From positions 1 to 64,000 of the forward strand of contig CAZKAQ010000007.1 in assembly GCA_964550655.1 (NCBI GenBank): 64,000 bases of DNA. The letters run 5' to 3'. The notes below the pieces were generated by a model. That model worked only from the letters and a program-made list of their open reading frames with translations, searched no databases and had not been told where the DNA came from. Both the position numbers and the translations under genes were made by a program. Source of the stretch: GCA-1730015 sp964550655. Its GTDB lineage: Bacteria > Pseudomonadota > Gammaproteobacteria > Granulosicoccales > Granulosicoccaceae. Numbering within the stretch: position 1 is the first letter of the stretch; every line of letters starts with the position of its first letter. This document shows, piece after piece, positions 18,862-27,760 of the stretch.

Positions 18862-20001
18862 ATGAAAATTTTAATTGTGGTAACTCATCTGTTGGGTTCG
18901 GGACACTTGCGCCGTTCCATTAACCTTGCTCAGGAGTTCGTTGCCTGTGGCCATGAAGTGACGCTTGTCAGTGGTGGTTTGCCGGTAAAAACATTTGATA
19001 GCATAGGCTTCACGCTTGTACAACTGCCGCCTGTCAGTTCTGATGGCACTGACTTTTCGCGTCTGCTTGATCAAAATTCAGACATTATTGACGAACATTA
19101 TTTGCAGGCAAGAGAAAATAAACTCTGCTCTTTAGTCACGGATTTGAAGCCGGATGTGCTTATTACCGAACTGTTTCCATTTGGTCGTCGCATGTTGCGG
19201 GATGAGTTTCTGGGTTTGTTGCAAGCAGCACATACACTACCGAAGGTGCCGGTTATTTTGTCATCGGTGAGAGATATACTGGCGACTCCTTCAAGTGATA
19301 AAAAAATCCGGCAGACCGAACGCATTGTTGCCGAGTACTACGATCACGTGGTGGTTCATTCCAATGCCGCAACCACGCCACTTAGTGTCAGCTGGCCGGT
19401 GTCTGATCAATTGCAGTCAAAACTTTACTATACCGGCTATGTCGGGCAGTCGGGCGGTGACTATAAATCAACATCAAACAACACAGAGGTGGTCGTCAGT
19501 GCAGGTGGCGGTTCAGTGGGGCGTCGAGTTTATGAGACAGCAGTAAATGCGGCGCGTTTAACACCAGACTTGCAGTGGCGAATACTGGTAGGCGGACAAG
19601 ACGCGCAAACAGAGGTAAGCCGTTTGCAGACACTGGCCAAGGGGACAGCTACCATTATTGAGGCAAACCGACCTGACTTCAGAGAACTGCTCTGCCAGTC
19701 TGCCTGTTCCGTGAGTATGAGCGGCTACAATACGGTGATTGATTTACTATTAACAGGTACGCCGGGTGTACTCATACCATTTGACGCAGGTGGTGAAAAA
19801 GAACAAACACTACGTGCAGAGAGCTTGTCTGAACATGCCGCCTATACGCTGCTTGCTGATAAAGACCTGAATCCGGAATCGCTCTGTAGTGCCGTGAATC
19901 AGGCAGCTTCTGCCGGGCGCTTTTCGGTGGATAAAAAACAGTTTAATGGTGCGCTTGAAACGGTTCGATTTGCCACCAGATTAGTGCAACAGAAAGAATA
20001 A
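18862..20001 (+). CDS. MurG/COG4671-like predicted glycosyltransferase (second copy)
   Basis: A 379-aa protein paralogous to 14628-15866. It begins with KILIVVTHLLGSGHLRRS, has SVRDILATP near residue 137, YYTGYVG near 191, SAGGGSVGRR near 213 and MSGYNTVIDLL near 285. The fold is expected to be GT-B with a nucleotide-sugar donor. No membrane segment is present. It follows the phosphatase gene after 58 bp and precedes the second deacetylase-like gene by 99 bp. The donor and acceptor cannot be named. Confidence 0.7.
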   Translation: MKILIVVTHLLGSGHLRRSINLAQEFVACGHEVTLVSGGLPVKTFDSIGFTLVQLPPVSSDGTDFSRLLDQNSDIIDEHYLQARENKLCSLVTDLKPDVLITELFPFGRRMLRDEFLGLLQAAHTLPKVPVILSSVRDILATPSSDKKIRQTERIVAEYYDHVVVHSNAATTPLSVSWPVSDQLQSKLYYTGYVGQSGGDYKSTSNNTEVVVSAGGGSVGRRVYETAVNAARLTPDLQWRILVGGQDAQTEVSRLQTLAKGTATIIEANRPDFRELLCQSACSVSMSGYNTVIDLLLTGTPGVLIPFDAGGEKEQTLRAESLSEHAAYTLLADKDLNPESLCSAVNQAASAGRFSVDKKQFNGALETVRFATRLVQQKE

Positions 20002-20100
20002 ATAAGCCGTATCAAAGGATACTTTACTATAAAACAGTTTGAATGGATAAAATTGATCTAACATTGTAAATAAATTGAATGTAATCGAGTAACATCTATC

Positions 20101-20829
20101 GTGAATCCTTTTCAAGCAGTCACTGGTATTTTAGAGAAACGAAAATCACCGATCAGAGTCTTCTTCCGCAATGATGACGGAGGCTGGGCCGATGAACGTC
20201 TGCAGGAACTTGCAAGCTACTTTATACAACAGGATTTGCCGCTTGATATTGCAGTCATCCCGGATGCATTGTCCGCGGCATCAGTTGATCTGATTAATAC
20301 ACTGCTTGATTCAGACAACAGGATCGCAATTCACCAACATGGATTTTCCCATAGCAATCATCAGTTGTCGGAACGCAATTGCGAATTCGGCAGTGATCGT
20401 AATTACGATCAACAATATCGCGACATTGCAGCAGGACGTGAGAAACTCTGTGCAGCATTCGGCAATCAGGTAACGCCTGTCTTTACGCCTCCGTGGAATC
20501 GTTGCACTCAAGACACTGCAGCCGCGTTACAATCACAGGAATTCAAGCTCTTGTCGAGGCTCATTGGTGCTGATCCAATAGGCGATTCTATTGCAGAGCT
20601 GCCGGTCGCGATTGACTGGTTGAAAAAACGCAAAGGTGTGCGCTTAACCACCAGTGAACTTGTCGACTATATTTGCGGTCTCTTAGATACAGATAATGAC
20701 GTCATCGGGGTCATGTTGCATCATGAGCACATGGACCTGGACAACCGGCAGCTACTGCATCAGTTTATTGAAACGCTGCGCCATTCAAATAAAGTTTCCT
20801 TTCATTCGATGATAGAGCTTGCAGACTGA
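20101..20829 (+). CDS. Polysaccharide deacetylase-like protein (second copy)
   Basis: A 242-aa protein starting at GTG. FRNDDGGW (about 21-28) gives the acidic motif, HQHGFSHSNH (about 78-87) the histidine ligands, and TPPWNR near residue 137 the third motif. It lacks a signal peptide, so it should act inside the cell. It has the same unusual motif set as 13622-14386, but the two sequences have diverged well beyond recent duplication. They probably act on different steps or sugars. The downstream methyltransferase gene starts 46 bp later. Confidence 0.7.
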   Translation: MNPFQAVTGILEKRKSPIRVFFRNDDGGWADERLQELASYFIQQDLPLDIAVIPDALSAASVDLINTLLDSDNRIAIHQHGFSHSNHQLSERNCEFGSDRNYDQQYRDIAAGREKLCAAFGNQVTPVFTPPWNRCTQDTAAALQSQEFKLLSRLIGADPIGDSIAELPVAIDWLKKRKGVRLTTSELVDYICGLLDTDNDVIGVMLHHEHMDLDNRQLLHQFIETLRHSNKVSFHSMIELAD

Positions 20830-20875
20830 TGAAAAGTAAATTCCACAATTCACCAGGCAGGACAGAGAACCAATT

Positions 20876-21358
20876 ATGAGCAGACTTGATAGTTTCATTC
20901 GCCGTGTGTCAGCACAAAGAGATATTCTCAATCATGTGAAAGAACAGTCCCTGCTGCCTGAGCAAGGAGATATTCTGGAGCTGGGTCTTGGCAATGGCAG
21001 GACGTATAGCCATTTGCTGGAATTATTCCCTGAACGAAGAATTATGGTTTTTGAACGCGCTGTGATGGCGCATCCCTCATGTATACCTGCGGATGAAAAT
21101 CTGGTGCTTGGAGAAATAGAAGAAACCGGCAGACAGTATGTCGGTAAGCCGGCAGCTATGGTACATGCCGATATCGGCGACGGCAGTAAGGAAACAGATG
21201 AAAAAATATTGCAATGGCTACCGCAGCTGATGGCTGATCTGCTGCTGCCAGGCGGCATCGCTTTGAGTGGACTGCCGCAGCCTAACGACAATCTGCAAGC
21301 GCTGCCAATTCCTGACGGTATTGACCCGAAGCGTTATTTTTTATATCGAAAAATATAG
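20876..21358 (+). CDS. Small class I SAM-dependent methyltransferase-like protein
   Basis: A 160-aa protein whose DILELGLGNGRTYSHL segment (about 32-47) is the SAM-binding motif I, followed by an acidic strand end in MVFERA. Later, AAMVHADIGDG corresponds to the motif preceding the catalytic region. At 160 residues it is short for a full methyltransferase, but it has the complete Rossmann core. It is the last gene of the plus-strand glycosyltransferase block, so it may methylate the glycan product or a precursor. Confidence 0.65.
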   Translation: MSRLDSFIRRVSAQRDILNHVKEQSLLPEQGDILELGLGNGRTYSHLLELFPERRIMVFERAVMAHPSCIPADENLVLGEIEETGRQYVGKPAAMVHADIGDGSKETDEKILQWLPQLMADLLLPGGIALSGLPQPNDNLQALPIPDGIDPKRYFLYRKI

Positions 21359-21701
21359 TCAGTGATTGCATCAAAACAGGCTTGCGCGTTGTATTTGATT
21401 AGCATCGTAAGTCGTCACACTATGCTATTCCCGGAGTGCATTGATTAAGAAGTAATGATGAGCGAGAGAGGGGGACTTGCTTTGAGAATGTTGCTGGCAT
21501 CAGTGTGGCCCTGATCTTTAACATAAAACATTAACGTAATTAGAGTGTTTCTAAACTCTGGCTCCACCATCGCTGCCACTTAGTCTTCGAAGTGGTCGCA
21601 CAATGCCCCTGCATGCCAGCCACTATTGGAAATACATGCCTGTGCGGGCAGAGTGCAGGATAAAAACCTTACGCCGGCGTCAGTTTATGCTGCTTCGCTG
21701 A
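21359..21701. other. Intergenic stretch between the glycosyl cluster and the pqi operon
   Basis: No gene is convincing here. A small stem CCACTT/AAGTGG lies near 21577-21596, and a palindromic ACGCCGGCGT lies near 21671. The promoter of the pqi operon should be here, but clear boxes were not identified. Confidence 0.35.
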
Positions 21702-22433
21702 TTGAACGACGTGACGCAATTTTGTCGAATAGATCTATACTCTATTGATAAATTACGACTGATAATTGTGAATACCGATTCTTCAACGCAAAGTGATGTA
21801 TGCCTGGTGGGTTGTCAGCGCTGCGATTCACTTGTTGAAATACCAGCATTGCGACCCGGTGAGCAGGCAGAATGTCATACCTGCAGTGCGCCAATTGCTG
21901 TGCGGTCTCTTGGTGGATCAGGGGTGTCGCTGGCCTGTGCACTGGCCTCTCTGGTCATGCTTGGGATCTCGTGTCGATACCAGTTTATAACACTGGGTTC
22001 TATTGGAATTACGCACGAAATATCATTGTTGGAGGTACCGGCAATATTAGTTGATAACGGTCGTCCGGTTATCGCTCTGGTTTATCTGCTGCTGACAATT
22101 ACTGTTCCGGTCGTTCTGATGCTGCTGAACATTTATCTTTTGGTTCCGTATCACTTTGAAATGTCGGTACCTCCGGCTGCAGTGGTAACACTACGATGGA
22201 GTCATCATCTGGGGCACTGGAGCATGGTTGATGTTTTCGTCATAAGCGTATTAGCCAGCCTTAGTAAGTTAATCGGTCTGGCGGACATAACATTTGGTGT
22301 CGGGTTCTGGGCCTATATGTGCTTTGCGGGTTTGTTGTTGGTCTCACTATGGCATTTCGACCGGCCTCCACTCTGGCACTGGATTCATCCCGATGTGAAA
22401 CACAGTGGTTATTACCAGTCAAAAGCGGCATGA
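21702..22433 (+). CDS. pqiA: Paraquat-inducible protein A, N-terminal-half protein
   Basis: An inner-membrane protein matching one half of E. coli PqiA. A zinc-ribbon-like Cys-x2-Cys pair (CQRC and CHTC, about residues 38-58) precedes four membrane segments. A second landmark is the LGHWSMVDVFVISVLASLSKL segment (about 165-185, given here in parts). The start is uncertain: 21702 is TTG, and a GTG at 21768 is an alternative that still keeps the cysteines. PqiA partners with the MCE protein PqiB and the lipoprotein PqiC in moving lipids between the two membranes. Confidence 0.75.
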   Translation: MNDVTQFCRIDLYSIDKLRLIIVNTDSSTQSDVCLVGCQRCDSLVEIPALRPGEQAECHTCSAPIAVRSLGGSGVSLACALASLVMLGISCRYQFITLGSIGITHEISLLEVPAILVDNGRPVIALVYLLLTITVPVVLMLLNIYLLVPYHFEMSVPPAAVVTLRWSHHLGHWSMVDVFVISVLASLSKLIGLADITFGVGFWAYMCFAGLLLVSLWHFDRPPLWHWIHPDVKHSGYYQSKAA

Positions 22434-23047
22434 AAGGGACTCAACGAAAAGCATGGGAAATGGGTTTGCAGGGCTGCCATGTCTGCAACCGCCTTGAGGC
22501 ACTGTCAGAGGATCGTTGTGGTCGCTGTAATACGGTACTTCGGGCGCGTAAACCATATAGCGCTCAGCGCACATTGGCATTAACAGTTACAGCGACACTG
22601 CTAATGGTGCCTGCACATACCTTTCCGATCATGACAGTGCAAACGCTCGGTAGCGTGCAGGAGAACACCATAGTCGACGGCGTGGTGGCACTATGGGATC
22701 ACCAATCCTATGGTATTGCTACACTGATATTCATGGCCAGTGTGGTGGTTCCAATTGGTAAGCTGGCGGTGCTCTTCTGGCTTGTTTTGAGTCGTCGGAG
22801 AATCACTTTGGATGCGGCTCAAAGTCAGAGTCGAGTCTATCGCATGTCGCATATGGCCGGACCCTGGTCTATGGTTGATGTATTCGTGGTAGCGCTGTTG
22901 GTAGGGCTGGTGCAGATGACCGGGGTAATGCAAATTTTTCCAGGCCTTGCAATCGTATCGTTTGCTTCGATGGTAGTCGCCACGATGCTGGCCGCAAATG
23001 CCTTCGACGAACGAGTAATCTGGGACAGAGTAATTACAAATGACTAA
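22430..23047 (+). CDS. pqiA: Paraquat-inducible protein A, C-terminal-half protein
   Basis: 205 aa. The start at 22430 is preferred because its ATG overlaps the previous TGA and lies just before the cysteine motifs. The CHVC...CGRC pairs (about 16-33) are followed by four membrane segments and the landmark HMAGPWSMVDVFVVALLVG. In E. coli these two halves form one polypeptide; here they are two overlapping genes. The gene overlaps pqiB by 8 bp. Confidence 0.8.
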   Translation: MKGTQRKAWEMGLQGCHVCNRLEALSEDRCGRCNTVLRARKPYSAQRTLALTVTATLLMVPAHTFPIMTVQTLGSVQENTIVDGVVALWDHQSYGIATLIFMASVVVPIGKLAVLFWLVLSRRRITLDAAQSQSRVYRMSHMAGPWSMVDVFVVALLVGLVQMTGVMQIFPGLAIVSFASMVVATMLAANAFDERVIWDRVITND

Positions 23048-24623
23048 CAGCCGTCTACAAGCGTCTGTCAAGCGGCGCAAGCGTGTATCTGCAGTCTGGT
23101 TAATCCCGCTGTTTGCAGTACTTGTTGGTCTTAGTTTTATCTATACCGATTACCGGCAAAAGGGTGTTGAAATTGTCCTGAACTTTAAGAGTGCCAAAGG
23201 CATCGTCGCTGGCAAAACCAAGGTCAGACACTTAAGTATCGATGTAGGACAAGTAACCGAGGTAGAACTGAATGATTCTCTCGATGCCGTCGTGGTGCGA
23301 GCACTGGTAGAACGATCGGTGCTGCCCTTGCTCAGAGAAGACACCAAATTCTGGGTGGTAAGACCGCGTATTGGTGCAGGCGGTATATCCGGAATTAGTA
23401 CGTTATTAAGTGGTGCATTTATAAATTTCAGCCGCGGAGTCAGTGATAATCCTGCGCGGTCTTTTACTGGCTCTGAAGAGCCTCCGGGTTCTCCGGCTAC
23501 TGCCGCTGGAATTCGGGTACGTCTGCTGAGTGAAGATGGACGCGATATGCATGTTGGCCAGCCGGTGTTGTACAAGGGTTATCGTGTAGGTCAGGTTGAG
23601 AATGTACACTTTAACAATGAAACCGAGTCGCTGGTAGCACAGGTGTTTATTGAAGCTCCTTATCATACCTTGTTGAATTCCAGATCCAGGTTCTGGAATA
23701 TCAGTGGTGTCAGAATTCATTCTCGCGCCACTGGCTTTGAGCTAGCCACCGGATCACTCGAATCTATTCTGACCGGAGGTGTTGCCTTTGACATACCTCG
23801 CGGTGCGACTCGAGGTGAGCCGGTTCAGGATAATACAGAATTCGAACTTTTCCCGAATCGTGAAAGTATTGATCAGGTTCCCTACCAACACTCTTTTAGT
23901 TTAACCATGCTCTACAGTGGCTCCGTACGAGGTCTGGTTGAAGGTGCGCCCGTAGAGTTCAGGGGAATTCAGGTTGGCAGCGTTGCAGAGATAGGGCTCG
24001 ATCTTTTTGAACGCTCGCGCCTTCAGGAGTTATCGGAAAATGATGTAACCCCTGTGCCTGTTGAATTGCGTATTGAGCCGGCACGGTTGTTGGGAGAGGA
24101 TACTGAAGAAAACATTGAAGCGACGCTACTTGGAATGTCCCGGTCAGTAAACAATGGTTTGCGCGCTACATTGCGTCAGGGGAATCTTGTCACGGGCGCT
24201 AAGTATGTATCCCTCGAACCACTCGGTGTGGTTGGAGAGCGTTCTATTGAAGAGCAGGACGGGCGTTTGATTATTCCTTCGCAAAACGGTGGCATTACTG
24301 CACTTACCGAGAAACTTGGGGTGACGCTGGATACGATTAATGATCTGCCGTTTGAAGGAATAGTGGTGCAGTTGCAGCAAACCATGAAAGAAACACAAAA
24401 GACACTTCAGACAGCCAGTTCTGCGCTGACAGGTTATTCGACAGATGCACCGCTGTATGGATCGGTGCAGGAATCCTTGTTGCAGCTTCGTTCTACACTA
24501 AATACAGTTGATCAACTGGCGGGTGTACTAAAGAACAAACCGAATGCTCTGTTATTCTCAAAGCCGAAGGCGCCTGATAAAGTCCCGCTCGGTGCGAGTA
24601 TAGAAACAGGTACGCCTAAATGA
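23040..24623 (+). CDS. pqiB: PqiB-like MCE-domain intermembrane lipid transport protein
   Basis: A 527-aa protein with one N-terminal membrane anchor (about 18-36) and three successive MCE/MlaD domains, starting near residues 42, 158 and 285. Repeated G-x-x-V landmarks such as VGQVTEVEL, VGQVENVHF and VGSVAEIGL mark the three copies. The C-terminal 100 residues are helix-forming. E. coli PqiB (about 546 aa) builds a tunnel spanning the periplasm. This length and domain order match it. It is coupled to pqiC by a 4-bp ATGA overlap. Confidence 0.9.
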   Translation: MTNSRLQASVKRRKRVSAVWLIPLFAVLVGLSFIYTDYRQKGVEIVLNFKSAKGIVAGKTKVRHLSIDVGQVTEVELNDSLDAVVVRALVERSVLPLLREDTKFWVVRPRIGAGGISGISTLLSGAFINFSRGVSDNPARSFTGSEEPPGSPATAAGIRVRLLSEDGRDMHVGQPVLYKGYRVGQVENVHFNNETESLVAQVFIEAPYHTLLNSRSRFWNISGVRIHSRATGFELATGSLESILTGGVAFDIPRGATRGEPVQDNTEFELFPNRESIDQVPYQHSFSLTMLYSGSVRGLVEGAPVEFRGIQVGSVAEIGLDLFERSRLQELSENDVTPVPVELRIEPARLLGEDTEENIEATLLGMSRSVNNGLRATLRQGNLVTGAKYVSLEPLGVVGERSIEEQDGRLIIPSQNGGITALTEKLGVTLDTINDLPFEGIVVQLQQTMKETQKTLQTASSALTGYSTDAPLYGSVQESLLQLRSTLNTVDQLAGVLKNKPNALLFSKPKAPDKVPLGASIETGTPK

Positions 24624-25243
24624 GTTCTAAAATACAACGCCTTTGCTACTCAATGGTAAAATGTACAAGAATAGGTACAACGACACTGTTTCTTACAGCT
24701 CTGTTCGGATGTGCATCGACGGAACCTGCCACTGAGCGGTTCTACACGCTTCAACCGCTTGAGTCGAATGACAACTCTTTGCGAGGTAGTGTCGGAATTG
24801 AGGAGGCCGAGTTACTTTTCAATCCCGTATCGGTACCTTCATATTTAGCGCAAAACGGTATTGTTACTGCCGGCATCGACGGTAAAATAGAGTGGGCAAA
24901 TTATCATCTTTGGGCCGAGTTACCAGCTGTTGCGATCAAACGTAACCTGGAACGTTGCGTCCTGCGTAGCACCCGGTCCGGAATACAACAACAGCGAATA
25001 AACGTCGAAATTCATCGCTTTCAGGGAGATGGTAACGGTGGTGTTGTTTTTGATGGCACCTGGAGCAGTCATAAAGTCGCTGATAACACGGCACTTGGCA
25101 CATATTTATTTGAGTATCGTCAACCACAGATTGGTGATGGCTACGGTGCACTGACAACGGCATTGTCAAAAACCGTAGAACAACTGTGTGTTGATATTCT
25201 AAGTAAAACGCTCAAAGCCCAGCCTGTAAAAGCTGAAAGTTAG
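24620..25243 (+). CDS. pqiC: PqiC-like outer-membrane lipoprotein (DUF330/ABC transport auxiliary)
   Basis: A 207-aa protein with an N-terminal hydrophobic stretch ending in LFGCAS (Cys31), a lipobox. ERFYTLQPL follows, the typical opening of this family. Aromatic and charged positions in the ANYHLWAELPA segment also fit. It should sit on the periplasmic face of the outer membrane and bind the PqiB needle. It is the last gene of the pqi operon, and no clear terminator follows. Confidence 0.8.
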   Translation: MSSKIQRLCYSMVKCTRIGTTTLFLTALFGCASTEPATERFYTLQPLESNDNSLRGSVGIEEAELLFNPVSVPSYLAQNGIVTAGIDGKIEWANYHLWAELPAVAIKRNLERCVLRSTRSGIQQQRINVEIHRFQGDGNGGVVFDGTWSSHKVADNTALGTYLFEYRQPQIGDGYGALTTALSKTVEQLCVDILSKTLKAQPVKAES

Positions 25244-25332
25244 TAACACATCTTTAAAGTAGTGCATTGTAATCTGCGCTACTCAGGAGCATTGCGCTCT
25301 ATTGCAAATCAAACCAGGGCATATTTACCAAA

Positions 25333-26499
25333 ATGAATATAACAAAGCCGGATATAGAGCGCGCGCTCGAAAATAAAGAGTTTGAATTGCATTATCAGCC
25401 AAAAGTTAATTTCTTAAAAGGCCGTGTTTCCGGGGCAGAATGTCTTATCCGCTGGAGTCATCCTGATAAGGGTTTCATTCCGCCGGATGTCTTTATACCT
25501 TTGGCAGAAAAAACCGGATTAATTTCCAAAATTACTTCTCAAATTACTTTGGTTGCCATTGATGCGGTCAAGACATTGAAAGAGGGTGGATTTGAGGGAA
25601 GCCTGGCCATTAATACATCGCCGCTGGATTTTAAAACCAATGCCATTATAGATATTCTGCAAAATGCTCTCGACCAAAATGACATTGCTACCAGCGACAT
25701 TCAGATTGAACTCACTGAAACGGCAACCTTAGACAATCAGGCTGAAATTCTGGATCGCCTTAACCAGTTAACGGAGATGGGTTTGAAACTGGTTATGGAT
25801 GATTTCGGCACAGGATATTCTTCTATTGACTTGTTGAGTCAGTTGCCATTTTCAGCGCTAAAGGTTGATCAGGGTGTAATCGGCAGAATGGCAGGGTCAT
25901 CGAAAAACCTGAATATTGTTAACATGATTATTAACATAGCCAGGACACTTCGAATGGATGTTGTGGCTGAAGGCATAGAAGACAAAAATGCTTACCATTT
26001 TCTGGCTTATGCAGGCTGTGTGGAAGCTCAAGGCTACTGGATTAGCAAGCCTCTGACTTTCAGTGAATTTAAACTATTCGTTGAAAGTAAACCCGACTAT
26101 CCATCTTCTCATCTCGGAATGATTTATCACGCGCATTTGAATAATGTTTATTTCCGCAAATCTGTTCTAGATGCAGTGCTCTATTCGGATGGAAAAGTCG
26201 ACCTCGATATGGCATCGGTTGAGAACCCCGATATCCACTTTAAGCCAAAGAACACGCGTCTCGGTCAATGGTATTTCGGCGTAGGTCAGGAGTTATCAGA
26301 TCGGCCGAATTTTCAGGCAATAGAAGAAACACACCGTAGAATGCATGAAATCGGCGCTGAGATTTTAAGATCAAATCCGGATAATTTGGATGACATGATT
26401 CTGGCCTTTAACGAGTCATTCGAAAGTGTGAACAAACATCTTCATTTACTGGAAGCTGAGTTAATAGCCGAAGAGAGAATTAAATTGTCGAACGGCTGA
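25333..26499 (+). CDS. EAL phosphodiesterase fused to a degenerate CZB-like domain
   Basis: A 388-aa cytoplasmic protein. The EAL domain covers about 5-250 and keeps the expected catalytic residues: Glu36 (in ECL), Asn94, Glu126, Asp156-Asp157, Lys177, Glu213 and Gln233. It should therefore cleave c-di-GMP. The C-terminal part (about 262-345) resembles the chemoreceptor zinc-binding (CZB) domain, with LGQWYFG (310-316) and His334-x3-His338. The position normally held by the zinc-binding Cys just before xLGxW is Thr308, and the first His ligand cannot be placed with certainty. The zinc site may be lost or rebuilt. The gene has no close partner. Confidence 0.8.
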   Translation: MNITKPDIERALENKEFELHYQPKVNFLKGRVSGAECLIRWSHPDKGFIPPDVFIPLAEKTGLISKITSQITLVAIDAVKTLKEGGFEGSLAINTSPLDFKTNAIIDILQNALDQNDIATSDIQIELTETATLDNQAEILDRLNQLTEMGLKLVMDDFGTGYSSIDLLSQLPFSALKVDQGVIGRMAGSSKNLNIVNMIINIARTLRMDVVAEGIEDKNAYHFLAYAGCVEAQGYWISKPLTFSEFKLFVESKPDYPSSHLGMIYHAHLNNVYFRKSVLDAVLYSDGKVDLDMASVENPDIHFKPKNTRLGQWYFGVGQELSDRPNFQAIEETHRRMHEIGAEILRSNPDNLDDMILAFNESFESVNKHLHLLEAELIAEERIKLSNG

Positions 26500-26700
26500 C
26501 AACAATACATCAATGATATCTGGTGATATTTCCGCTGATTTTTGTAGTAGGATGGGAATCGGACAGTGAGTGCCGATTTCGTGAATATCCGGGTTAGAGC
26601 GTTATCGTCGAGTGTTCGCGCCGGCGCTACCTCCGAAATCTATTACAGAAACTCTGTCTACCCCAATACCGCTGACAGATAAATGGAATCCAGGTGTAAA

Positions 26701-27717
26701 ATGACCAGACTTCTCTTGCTAGTACTTCTTTGTCTGCCCACCATGTTGCTTGGTGAAGATTTCTCAGACCTCTACGAGAAATTAAGTCCCACTGTAGTGA
26801 CAATTCATACCAGCAATAGTGATGGCACAAGGTCGCAGGCAAGTGGGCAGGCAAGTGGATTGGGTACAGGGATTGTTATCGAGCCTGACAAGATAATCAC
26901 TGCAGCGCACGTAGTGCATACGGCCAGCAGCATTCAGGTAAAATTCAAAGATGGCTATACCACTGAAGCAGAGATAGTAACCTCGATCCCTGCGAGTGAT
27001 GTCGCTCTGTTACAGCTGATCAACCCGCCCGACAACATCGTAATTGCCGAAGTTGCCGATTCAAATTCGGTGCGTGTCGGTGAACCCGTTTTCGTGATTG
27101 GCGCGCCCTATGGCATTGAACAAACGCTGTCGGTAGGTAATTTGTCGGGACGATTGAGCAGGGGATTAATGGCCGGTGGTGAGCCTGTCAGTTTGTTGCA
27201 GACAGACACAGCTATAAATCAGGGTAACTCCGGCGGACCTCTGTTCAGTAAAGAGGGCAAGGTAATAGGCATCGTTAGCTTTATTTTAACCAAAAGCGGT
27301 GGCTTTAACGGTATTGGTTTTGCCGTATCAATAAATGGTGCACTGAATTCGTTGACGCAGGCATCTGATTTCTGGCTTGGCTTTGATGGCATATTGCTAA
27401 ATTCTGATTTTGCTGCCGCGATCAATGTCCCGCAACCAACCGGAATGCTTGTGCAACATGTGGTTGCGGGTTCTGCAGCGGATAAGGCAGGCTTGCGCGG
27501 TGGAAAGGTGGATATAAGTATGGCGGGTAATACTATTTCACTGGGTGGTGATGTGGTGTTGGCGATTGCCGGAATTGTATGCGACGGGCCGCATAGCTTT
27601 GATGAGATTAAAAGTCATGTAGCGTCGTTACCGGATGATGAAGACTTTGTTATCTCTGTACTGCGAGGTGGTAGGATTATTGATATAACTGTCGCTGCAA
27701 GGGGCGGCAACTCATAG
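26701..27717 (+). CDS. Trypsin-like periplasmic serine protease with one PDZ domain (DegP/HtrA type)
   Basis: 338 aa from the ATG at 26701. That start is preferred over an ATG 18 bases upstream because AGGTG precedes it and a signal peptide begins directly (hydrophobic residues 3-16). The catalytic triad is visible: His in TAAHVVH (about 70), Asp in ASDVALL (about 99), Ser in NQGNSGGPLF (about 176). A single PDZ domain covers about 235-335. Between signal peptide and protease domain lies a short GQASGQASG repeat. The roles of such proteases are envelope quality control or regulated proteolysis; the substrate is unknown. Confidence 0.85.
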   Translation: MTRLLLLVLLCLPTMLLGEDFSDLYEKLSPTVVTIHTSNSDGTRSQASGQASGLGTGIVIEPDKIITAAHVVHTASSIQVKFKDGYTTEAEIVTSIPASDVALLQLINPPDNIVIAEVADSNSVRVGEPVFVIGAPYGIEQTLSVGNLSGRLSRGLMAGGEPVSLLQTDTAINQGNSGGPLFSKEGKVIGIVSFILTKSGGFNGIGFAVSINGALNSLTQASDFWLGFDGILLNSDFAAAINVPQPTGMLVQHVVAGSAADKAGLRGGKVDISMAGNTISLGGDVVLAIAGIVCDGPHSFDEIKSHVASLPDDEDFVISVLRGGRIIDITVAARGGNS

Positions 27718-27760
27718 TGTATGCCTCGCCGTGTTGCCTTGTGGGGCCGTGATATAGCTT

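Noticed and set aside
20006..20032. Small stem GTATC-AAAG-GATAC after the second MurG-like gene, considered as a terminator
   Set aside because: Only five base pairs, A/T-rich, no T-tract; it would also split an apparently continuous gene cluster.
26827..26864. Short tandem repeat (GQASGQASG) in the protease gene, considered as a variable repeat locus
   Set aside because: Only two imperfect units in a linker; too short to suggest a phase-variable or functional repeat.
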